Shown: one piece after another, positions 41,864 through 52,000 of the stretch
Numbering within the stretch: position 1 is the first letter of the stretch
How the letters are laid out: every line of letters starts with the position of its first letter
NCBI GenBank assembly: GCA_024734495.1
Contig: JALMQS010000061.1
Coordinates: 10,622,605 to 10,686,604, forward strand
Length of the DNA: 64,000 nucleotides
From: Forficula auricularia
Taxonomy: Eukaryota > Arthropoda > Insecta > Dermaptera > Forficulidae
Direction: 5' to 3'
Made by a program: the position numbers and the translations under genes
The notes under the pieces: model-generated
The model's database searches: none
The model's input: only the letters and a program-made list of their open reading frames with translations
What the model was told of the DNA's origin: nothing

Positions 41864-41890
41864 TATTATTATTATTATTATTATTATTTT
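41864..41890. repeat. ATT microsatellite
   Basis: About nine ATT units beside the non-LTR fragment. Confidence 0.9.
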
Positions 41891-42003
41891 TTATTTAAGT
41901 TATATTTTTAGACTCGACTTTTTTTGATTTTATCGTGTGACATTTTTATCTTTCGGCGCCTGGTGCCGGGGCACCGCTCGCACCACCCACTACGGCTTTG
42001 GAT

Positions 42004-42674
42004 CAGTGGTTCCCAACCTTTTGTGGCCATCTCCGATTTTTGGAGGTTGACTAACACCTATCGCCCCTTTTCATTTTGAATTGTATGCCTAATTTTAATT
42101 TGAAGTAAAGTGTAAATAATAAAGCAGTTTCATTATTTTAAAGAATTTTATTTCCGTATATAAAAACGAGTTCAGATTCAGTTTTTCCCTACAGTTGTGG
42201 ATAAGTGTCCATAAGCTTCACCCAGGCTAACTAGTAACCGCTCTGCTTGAAAATGATTTTCGCCTCACAGATATACTTCAGATCTAGAAACTCCGTCTGC
42301 AAAGAGTTAATAAGATAAACAGCTTCAAACGAGAATGGATCTAGAATCCAACCCAGAATTTGTAACTTGGTCAAATCTTCACATTTTGATTCCATGTCAG
42401 TTTTTAACTGGTCAAGGTGATCAGTAAAAATTAGGATTTTGTCTTCTGGGAGTTCAGGAGTCTCGTTATCTGACAATGAACACTTTTTAAGGATCGGAAA
42501 CTGAATCAGCTCTTTACGGCCAACATTTACCTTGTGAATATCAAACTTGGCGATGAATGATGAAATAATTATATTTTAATTCTTCTCCCTTTGAATATTC
42601 ATCGATGCCAAATCGCCCCCCACTTATTATTACCCCTCTGATAACCCAAATCGCCCCCAGGTAGGGAACCACTG
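42004..42674 (-). mobile_element. hAT element with ZBED8/GTF2IRD2-type transposase remnant
   Basis: Ends CAGTGGTTCCCAACC and GGTAGGGAACCACTG. The minus strand from about 42480 reads SDNETPELPEDKILIFTDHL, KCEDLTKLQILGWILDPFS and YICEAKIIFKQSGY, the C-terminal region of this hAT group. No clear 8-bp duplication at the present ends. It seems inserted in another repeat, since GCGCCTGG strings flank both sides. Confidence 0.85.
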
Positions 42675-42926
42675 ATAAAAGGCTTGGAAACGGCGCCTGG
42701 AGTGTTGGTTTAGGGAGCGTCGGACAGAGAGCGTGGTGGAAGCTCCAGGGCGCCGCGACGCCCTCGACGTCCTGCTTTAAAATTAGTGGATTTTGACAGC
42801 TTCTCTAAAAATTCCTTTCTTATCTTATTTAAGAGACACTGATCATGAAAAACAATTCTCTATTTTTAATTTTTCAAAACGCCCGATGACGATAATCGGT
42901 GATTTAAACTTTTTTGAGGTGGGACA

Positions 42927-42986
42927 ATGTCTCCTCTAGAAGACTTTATGTATTTAATTAATTCAATTTTACTTGGGGATGAGCCG
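42927..42986 (+). CDS. Small membrane protein candidate, exon 1
   Basis: Twenty codons from ATG to a strong GTAAGT donor. Acidic and hydrophobic residues, no repeat similarity noted. Confidence 0.5.
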
Positions 42987-45746
42987 GTAAGTAAAAAATA
43001 ATGTTAAACTAAATTATTCTTAAATTATTGTTATTATTTACAAATAATTTTTACACGCTAGGAAAAGTTAGAATGTTTGTATAAAATATTACGCTAATGG
43101 TAATTTTTAATCTAAACAGAAAATTAACATAGTACACAAATTTTTTATCACTAATTCTGTAATCATTTTAGGCGATGTGTACGCCTCATAAGAAATTCTC
43201 ATGTCTACTACAATATAAAAGATCTATTGGTTTTTCTTGTTGATTTTTTAGAATAGAAATTAGTATATTTGTATCCGGATCATGCAAATTTCACTCTTAT
43301 TATTTTTATATGATAAAAACTTATCGAATAATTAAGCTCAGACAATCAAAGAATTTATTTTAAAAAATTCAGCATTTTCAAATTAATTGTTTTTCTTATC
43401 CCTCTAGAGATCGATTTTCTTATTTTTTTATTGGAATAATTATATTTTTAAATTACATATATGTATTTATATACGTCATTTTTAAAAAAATATAAAATTA
43501 GGCTGCACACAGATATAGGATTAGAGAGAAAAAAATACCTAAATTAAAAATCACGTAATTTGTGATAAATAGCAATTTAAAGAATATTGTTTGTTAGAAA
43601 GGCTTTTTTGAAAATTAATAAAATTATAAAATCATTGGTAGTGAAAAATAAGAGCTTAAGTTTTAAATTAAAAAAAAAATTGTTTCATTTTTGAGAAAGT
43701 TCCAGCTCAGTAGAGCCATATGGCTGAACTAATGTAACTAAATTTAGAAGACCTCAAAATGGCTAGGTATTTAGACGAAAAATTGAAATGTTAAAGCCAT
43801 CGTTACACTTTCCCAAAATTATTGAAAATTAAAAGTAAACTATTTATTTTTTTTGTTGTACTAAGAAAAAAAAATAAAAAATAAAAATGATAAAAATTTA
43901 CCTCTTTTTATTAATATTCTTAGTTTTTTACTACTACGAAGGGCTACTAGACTATGGCCACATCGGAGGCAATTATGAGACTAGTGACAAGGCGATTCGC
44001 TTGGTGAGTCACCTAGTTACTTGGAGCCTAGGTACAAGTGGCCATATAGCCCTTATGTGTCGCCTTGTCACTAGATAAAAGAACAGATGACTTCGTTTCG
44101 TAGGTGACTCACTATGTAACCAGGTGCTAGTGTGGCCGTTCTCATATGTTTTAGACTATTCGTTTTCTTGGGTGACTCACCAAGCAAGTCGCTTTGTCAC
44201 TAGTCTCCTACCTAGTCGCCTCCGTGTGGCGGTAGCCCTGTTCTTTCATCTAGTGACAAGGTGACAACTGCATTGTACACTACGGAAATAGCCCCTATAT
44301 GGCCATTTGTACCTAGCCTCCAAGTAACTAGGTGACTCACCAAGCGAGTCGTCTTGTCTCTAATCTCCTAGTCGCCTAGAGTGTGGCCGTAGCCTAAGTG
44401 TTTTGCTTAGATTCTATATTAATTTCAGAAAATAGAAAAGAAAAATATTACAAAATTACACTCTCTAATAGTAATCCTGTAGTATATGAAAGTTAAAGTA
44501 TCTTGGACTCCCGTTAAACGCGAATTCGTACAACGCGACGAAAAAATTGCGACTTTTAGGTACTCATATAGCGCGATAAACAGTCCCGTATAACGCGAAA
44601 GAAAAATTTAACATTTTCACATAGTTTCTGATTTTTGAAGGTGACGAACCAGCGGTTTATAAAAAAATAGTAATAAATACACATTTAAAGATATAAGAGA
44701 AAAATAATTTTATTCAAGTTTTAATAAAAATAAAAATACATGTATATGTACCTCACTATTTAACATTTATTCACTATTTGAGGAAGCAATAATACATGTA
44801 CATGTATCATTTCATGTGTATTCAATGTATATGGTTCCAAACATGAACGAAATTTTTTTAATTAAGGCATCACCGAAGACAATCAAGGCTGGGTCTACAT
44901 AAATTGATCTCAGATCATAATCATAATTACATTATCATAATGTATGTCCCGTATAACGCGACTTCTTATTGCGCGGAAAGTATCCCCTTAATTTCCAAAA
45001 CTATAAAACGAAATTCTAAATGATACTATATGATGTCTTTAAGATCTCAAAACTGAGATTAAAAAATAAAATGGGTTTTGTGTGGGCGTCAAAACAAAAA
45101 TTCAGTTATCGGTGTGTGTGGGTGCAATTAAATTAAGCATAGATCTACGGAATTTGACATTTTAGCTAGAAATCAGCCAGCAATAGATTTGGGTTCGAAT
45201 CGACATACCCATTATACTTGGTTGGGATGAATTTTATTACAATTTTTTTCTGAAAAACGATTCATTCGATTTTTTTAAATTACTGTCAATAGTAGCAAGT
45301 ATAACAAGCTCAGTGATTTTTTTATCTCGATTGAAAATCTGGAAATTTGGAAGAGGGAAATCGGTAGGATGATTCAAAGGAGAGGTTGTAAGTGAAAGTT
45401 GATTACTTTATAATTAGTATTAATTAAAATAAAGAATAGAAATTTCTAACCAGCAGATTCAACATATTCTCACAAATTCTTATAATAATTAATTGTATTG
45501 AATTTTCAGACTATTGAAGATTTTATCCTGCTTGTGGGCACGATAGTGGCCTTTATTGCTTTTATCCTGTGGTGCTGTTTTCCAGTAGTGCCAAGAGATA
45601 GTTCAATGCTTATCAATAAAAATGACCTGAAACATTCGCCAGCATCAATATCGGCAAATGATTACATTATATCAAGTGGTTCTCATTACAATCGACACCA
45701 TCATCATCATTATCATCATCATCATCATCACCACAATCATCAATAA
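42927..45746 (+). CDS. Candidate two-exon gene: 98-residue single-pass membrane protein with His-rich tail
   Basis: I do not recognise this family. Exon 1 (42927-42986) runs from an ATG in context ACAATG to GAGCCG|GTAAGT. Exon 2 (45510-45746) follows TTTTCAG and ends in TAA. Both junctions are phase 0. The joined product is MSPLEDFMYLINSILLGDEP, then TIEDFILLVGTIVAFIAFIL and WCCFPVVPRDSSM, giving one membrane helix at about residues 24-45 with a CC pair at its cytosolic side. A polar tail follows, ending in about 15 His residues broken by Tyr and Asn. There is no classical signal peptide. AATAAA-type signals lie about 320 bp downstream. The 2.5-kb intron contains repeats. It is the only gene-like plus-strand feature here. 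Codon quality and splice sites support it, but without homologs or transcripts it stays tentative. Confidence 0.55.
43925..44400. repeat. Compound palindromic repeat built of GTGACAAGGCGA-type units
   Basis: The strings GACTAGTGACAAGGCGA, TTGGTGAGTCACCTAG and GTGGCCATATAG recur in both orientations at least four times. The outer ends (GACTATGGCCACATC and GTGTGGCCGTAGCC) are partly inverted. Inside the intron of the small plus-strand candidate gene. Confidence 0.72.
44498..44995. mobile_element. pogo/Tigger-like element remnant
   Basis: Left side CTTGGACTCCCGTTAAACGC and right side CCCGTATAACGCGAC plus GCGCGGAAAG carry repeated TATAACGCGA strings like Tigger subterminal repeats. About 500 bp, no transposase readable. 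Confidence 0.5.
45510..45746 (+). CDS. Small membrane protein candidate, exon 2
   Basis: 78 codons plus stop after TTTTCAG|ACTATTG. It encodes the membrane helix and a His-rich tail of CAT/CAC codons, which at DNA level is a CAT-type simple repeat. Confidence 0.55.
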   Translation, partial: TIEDFILLVGTIVAFIAFILWCCFPVVPRDSSMLINKNDLKHSPASISANDYIISSGSHYNRHHHHHYHHHHHHHNHQ

Positions 45747-46164
45747 TAATGGGGTATTATATAACAAAGAATAATACATAATTTTTTATAACTGATTAAA
45801 AAATATTTTAGAAATCCACGGTAATATTTTTACCCGATATTATAACTTCTAAAGATTGGGACATATTTCCTGCTTCAATCTTTCTCAAATACCACCATTA
45901 CAAATTTATTTTTTTGAAAAATTTAATATTTTTTATAGTATAATACAAAAGTGTAATCTAATAACTTTATATTTAATGTATTATCAATTTTCCAATTTCC
46001 TGTAATAACCAATTGTTAATCTTCATGGATTATGCAGAATTTTCTATAAAATTTCATATAAAAAATAAAATAAAATAAATATTCTTTAATAAAGACACTT
46101 CAACTCACAGTTTATAGTGTATGATACCTGCTCGAATTCGTAGTTAAACTTTGAAATAACGTTG

Positions 46165-48175
46165 GTATAAACCAGGACTGACCAACACGCGGCCCGCGAC
46201 ACCCATGTGCGGCCCGCGGTCATTTAATATCATTATTATGAATTCTATTTTTTAACATTATTTATCAAGTATAGTCTATTTCAATATATTTTTTAAATAG
46301 TATTGAAAAAGAAAAAAATCAAGATACAGGTACTATAAGTTTGAGTTTTTTATTTAAATTTATTTTGTAATAAAACATTTTTAATTTTTAAAAAATAAAC
46401 CCCGAATGTTTATAAATATGTTTATCAGATAAAATTTAAAATTCTAGCCAATTATATTGAAGACTTTTTGCTTTGTTTTTAATTCCGAATTTGGAGGTCA
46501 GTGCAATTTAATAAATATTTTTTGATAATTTCCGCATATGGTTTGTTCTAAAATAAAATTCTTAAAAATACTTATAAATTAATAAAATGTGCGTATACTA
46601 GTGACGATCGGTAACTTTTCAAACAGAAGATGGTGTCCAAAAAAGTAGCCTTCATTTTTTGAAATTTTATTTTAATTTTCGTTTCTTTTTGAAAATTTCA
46701 TCGAATACGGCATTATTTTCGTTATTTTTAAAATTTCACATTATATTTAAAAAAAATATGTTTTGGGATCTTCGCCCCAAACGTATACTGATTTGTGTGA
46801 GTGAGAGTAGGAGTCAGAAATTAAATCTTGCGGCTTAAACTCCATAATCCCTGAGATGGAAATCAACTATCTTCCACAATGAATCAGCCTCTTCTATAAG
46901 AAATCTTAAATTTCTCCTAATTCTATAAGCAAGCTATGACTTGTCAATAGCACATTTAGTTATTTCCGAACTTATATATTTAGAGTTCCTCAGCGAGAGC
47001 AATTTTTATTCGGCTCTGAACTTGTCTTTGACATGCTTGAACTGGAAGATATACCAGGCAGGGACTTCAAATCGTTCATTTTAATCGCCCCTTGAAACTA
47101 TGCAACAATTTTATTTCATTTCGAGAACCAAGTACTTTTCAAAACGAAAAATGTTTTTTATAGAAATATTTGAAATAAAGGATAATAATTTGAAAATTTA
47201 AAGATCCTCCTGAAATTTTGAAGTCGATATTTATGAAAATACTCTAAATGTTTGAAATTTTAGGGATGCGCCGCATCCACAGCATCCATGGACCGCACGC
47301 CACTGATGTGCACTATTCTGGTGTAACTTGATTAAATAGATATGTATATTGTATAATTTATAAATAGTGTTTATAAACTTGTATAATTTTTAAATTTAAC
47401 AATACAACTACTTCAAGTTGATCCATTGTAAACATTTTAGGTAAGAATTAATAGATTCAACTATTTTATTGGAAAATTTTACTATTTTAGCCGTTAAGCA
47501 TGAATCCGAAAAAAAATCATTGATGAAAAAAGTAATTTATTAGAATTTTTAAAAATAAAATGACTTCAAAATTAATATCAGCGAACGGTTCCTTTTGCGA
47601 GTTATTTTTTCGTGCCTAAAATGTAGGCAATCGATCTAGCATCCTAGCATTTGTAAAGCCTACCATATAGGCGTGTTCACATTAAGTGTTATTCAGTTTC
47701 AAATAGTAGTAAGCGAAAAGAAACGAAAATATCACACTTAAAGAAGTAGCATATCGTCGCCTTAGAGTGTAAACCTGCTAACTCACAACAAGGAAATTTT
47801 ATAGGGCAGATAAAAAACAAACAAAATATAATATTGTTGTTATGGAAAAAAACTATTTTTCACAATTTTTTTTCTACAAATTACGATCGTAATTTTAAGT
47901 AGTAGTTTTACTTGCTGCAACTTTTTTCTTGCGAACGGTATTAATATATCATATATTATAAAAAATGGATTTAGCAGGTTTACACTCTAAGGCGACGATA
48001 TATATTTATTTGTTATTTAAATAAAATTTATAATATTATTTGATTTCTGACACGTAAATGATATTTTTTATTAATAAAACTATTTTTATTTTATGTTTCT
48101 TATTTATTATTATTTAAGTGTGACCCACGGAAATTTTTACGACTTCACTGCGGCCCACTGAGGGCCAGTTGTATG
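46165..48175. mobile_element. Nested hAT-like remnants
   Basis: The left end GACTGACCAACACGCGGCCC and GTGCGGCCCGCGG near 46170-46220 match the right end GCGGCCCACTGAGGGCC near 48150-48175 in style. Between them is an inverted copy of the 39241 element (about 46960-47306) and a TIR MITE (47753-47999), giving at least three layers. Confidence 0.6.
47753..47999. mobile_element. TIR MITE with TCGTCGCCTTAGAGTG ends
   Basis: Termini TCGTCGCCTTAGAGTGTAAA and complement, with TA outside. It shares the outermost TCGTCGC with the MITEs at 5677 and 57953 but not their interior. 247 bp. Confidence 0.82.
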
Positions 48176-48375
48176 TCGGTTGGTAAACTCTTTTTAAACG
48201 TTGACAAAGGGTAAAACCTTATAATTAACCTTGTGTCCGGCGGGATGGCCAATCAGATGACAGGCACTTTCATCTGATTGGCCATCCCGCCAGGCACAAT
48301 GTGAATTCTAAGCTTTTACCCTTTGTCAACGTTTAAAAAGAATTTACCAACCGACATACAACGGGCCCTGAGTGA
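48165..48375. repeat. Near-perfect palindrome at a hAT-like end
   Basis: Arms with TTGTATGTCGGTTGGTAAA, AACGTTGACAAAGGGTAAAA and GGGATGGCCAATCAGATGA are mirrored around about 48264. The left arm continues from the hAT-like element end. Confidence 0.88.
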
Positions 48376-48874
48376 TTTGGGTTGGCCAGGCCTGGTGAAA
48401 ACCACAGAGTAAACTTTCCCTCATTTGATGGACAGTAATTTTGTTCTTGTGTCTTGGAATAAACTAAGGCTGAATAACATTTGATATTAATAATTGTTAT
48501 CATTTTTTTCATTTTCACCTTTTGCTATGTTTTTAAGAATACTTTTGTTTTAGAAATTTGTATGAAGTAATTTTGAATAATTTTTAAAATTCTTCATTTA
48601 CATTCTTCTTATAGGTATAATACATTGGTACAAAGCCCTGTTTATATATGTACATGTTATATGAGATTATTTAAATATATATAAATATATATATGCATAA
48701 GTGAATTTATGTAAAAAAAATAAATCTAAAAAAAATAAAGAAAATATTTTCAATGTGTCTGTAAAAAATAAACACTGTTTGAAATTTTTACTTTATCCAT
48801 AGCGTAGCTATAGTAAAGATCTAGGAATAGAGTTATGTTTTTAATAAATAGTGAAAAACATTAAAAAATAATAA

Positions 48875-49012
48875 TTATAAACTGACAGTGTTACTATTTC
48901 TAGTTGTATTTGTGCTAAGCCGTCTTTTTTGAATAAGATTTCTGTAACTTCTTTTCACCACTGTAACCACCTCGCCATTAGTGTAACAAAATGCGATTGC
49001 CACTAAAGACCC
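48875..49012 (-). CDS. Class B GPCR exon 10 (residues 449-493): TM7 and C-terminus
   Basis: TTTAAG|GGGTCT to the TAA at 48875-48877. GSLVAIAFCYTNGEV is TM7 with the conserved Q-G split over the intron and the N-x-EV end. The tail is short, basic then Ser/Thr/Asn-rich. Confidence 0.94.
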   Translation of the reverse strand, partial: GSLVAIAFCYTNGEVVTVVKRSYRNLIQKRRLSTNTTRNSNTVSL

Positions 49013-52000
49013 CTTAAAAAAACAAAAAACAATATCATATTAAATTTCATCTTTATATATTAACTATTTATGAAGATAATTTTTTAATAAAATATGTATG
49101 TACTTGTAAATTTGAATAACATTTTTTTCATGAATTCTGACCATCCAAATTTGAAATTTTTTTTAATTTATATTCATCCAGTTAATAAATTCACAATTCT
49201 ATAACGAAATTCTATCCCTAAAATTCTATCCTTTTTAATCATTTAATTAATTTAAAAATCGATAATTGATTTTGATAAGATTCATATCATTATAGGCCAA
49301 GCCCTATTTACATTAAAATCATAAAAAAGAATCAAATCACCTGTAATCCATCCAGAAGATAATCAAAATGATAATAAACATCCGCAAGCCAGCAATTCCA
49401 ACTTCTTCCTGGTTTGTATAGTGTAACTAAATAATGAATTCCTAATAAGGTCTGAAGAAGAAGGATCGCTTTTACTGTTTTTCTAGAATAAAATCATAAA
49501 AATACTTATTAAACTTATATTAATGTTTAAAATAGAATAATTCAGTATTTATTATTAAACATAGCTTAAATATAATATATGAAATCAAAAAATCATGAGT
49601 TTCCCACATTTGATTCACTCGCGAATCAAATGCAGGTAATTTTTGTCAGATATTAAGTAATAATAATTTCTGAATTTATATATTTCTGTGTAAGAAATAA
49701 TGAATTTTTAAAATATTTTTCAAATTAATATATTAAGTATATATATATCAAAGAGAGTTATTTTTGACAGCGACATTTTTAAATAAGATACATATCGCTA
49801 GACCACTGCTGGTTGAGGCTATTGGGGTCAGCTAAATCTTAAATCTGGACCAAGAGAATGAAAAAGATATGATCCATCTAGGTGTGATCCAGCATCATAT
49901 CGCGATTAGTCCGCTTGATGCTTTTACCAAACACGGATATGGATCACCTGTGAATTTGTAATCTAAGATGTTATATACTTTTGAAATCAAAAACTTAGAG
50001 AATGCGTGTTGGTTGATAGTGAAACATTTAATTTAATTATAATGAGATTGAAGTTGAAGTTGCTGGAGTTTCACAATAAGGAAATGCATAAAATAAAATG
50101 AGTTAAATCATGAACTTATTATCTCGGTATATTTCGGGAGATTAGTCCATCATCAAGAGTTTTATTAAGACTAAAGATAAAGATAGATATTTTGAATTTA
50201 TCTATGTGCAATTTTTTTTTTTGGTTTCACTGAATTGGTTGAGATAATTAGGATAGAAGAGTGAAGAGCCCAGGTAGTGTTTGGAGATGGTGAATGGTCG
50301 TTGTCAAATAAATGATCTGCAAATCCTAACGGTTGTGCGTCAGGCTTGTCACTATTCAATTGTAGTCGTTTCAGTGACCTTATGTGTTCTAAGTGGCGTC
50401 ATTGAAGGATCTACCTTTTTGGCCAATATATATTAGAAAGTTTCGCAGTCGTTAATTTGTCATTTGTAAATGTCACTTTTATCGTAGGAGTTTTATCTAT
50501 TTTATAGTATTTACCAGAATGGAGGATAAATTATATCTGTTGTAGAAGGTTGGGATAATGTCTAGTTTTTTGAGACTGTTAGTTATGGGTTTTGTGAAAT
50601 CGTTAGAATATTATAAAAAAAAAATAAATAAAACAAACTTCAAAAAAATTAAATACAACAAATAAAATAATAAGAATTCAAAAATCAAATAAAATGCACT
50701 AAAAGGTATAAAATAATTATCTAATTTAGTTTTTACAACTAAACGACGAAATTTTACATGAAATCACTTTTTGAAGTCGGTGCCAAACATATACATTTTA
50801 TGAATCGGACTCGAAGGATCTTACTTAGTACGTTTGGCGGGTAAGCTCGCTTATATAGTTTGTTTAGCACCGACTTCAAAAAGTGATTTCATGTAAAATT
50901 TCGTCGTTTAGTTGTAACTAAATTAGATAATTATTTTATACCTTTTAGTGCATTTTATTTGATTTTTGAGTTCTTATTATTTTATTTGATGCTTTTATTT
51001 TTTTGAAGTCGATTTTTTTTTTTTTATAAAAATTATTTTTATTTTTCTCTTTTTAGTGATGTTATTAATAGTTAGTAACTTAAGATAATACCTTACATGT
51101 ATATCGCAGGAGAAAGCGTCGGGAGAATGAATCAGAAAATTATAATAAAATTCAATTCATAAATATAGAAATTCTCTCGAAACGTTTGCGGGTTTTAAAT
51201 GAATGTTTTGAGATTTTTTTTTATAAAATATTTTATTTATTATAATTTCGATTATTTCCTAATAAGAATTAGAGATTTACGTTATTTCGACATTGATCAT
51301 ATCATCAGAACTTGACCAAATTAATATGGGACCCACTTTCCAATAAAAAAGAATCATCCAAATCGGTCCGCGTGGCAAAAAGTACTCGCTGAACATACAT
51401 AAAATAAATAAATAGTTAGGTATCTTGACTACCTTGGGGCTATACTGATCCAAATGCAGAAAGAATCATTAAAATCGGTTCATGAACATATACATAACAA
51501 AAAAAGGTCCAATACCAATGAAATTTATATGGTGCCAATCGGAAACTATACTAAACCTCGACTAAACCCAATTCAAAAAAATCCTCAAGATCGGTTCACA
51601 ATTGTCTTTATGAAATTTATATGGTACCAATCGGAAACTATACTAAACCTCGACTAAACCCAATTCAAAAAAATCCTCAAGATCGGTTCACAATTGTCGA
51701 AGATATCACAGGTAACATAGACATAAAAAAAAAAATTCAGTCGAATCGAGAAACTTCTCCTTTTTTGAAGTCGGTTAAAAAAGAGTTTTTTTTATAAATT
51801 GTTTCTATTGTTAGAGTGATGGCATATGTGAGACAATGTTTTGCGGCATTGACTTTTTTTGTAAATTTTGTTTATAATAGAGCGGCGATAGTTGTTGTTC
51901 TCAGCTATTTTATGTAACACTATTAATTCATATCTATAGTCATCCCGGGATAGTGAGATATTTATTAATCGGTTGAACATAGCGTAGAAGGCAGAACATT

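Noticed and set aside
45660..45746. His-rich tail as evidence of a metal-binding protein
   Set aside because: The CAT/CAC run can be a simple repeat expansion, so no function is claimed from it.
51454..51657. Plus-strand frame of 67 codons
   Set aside because: It spans a tandem duplication within a non-coding repeat.
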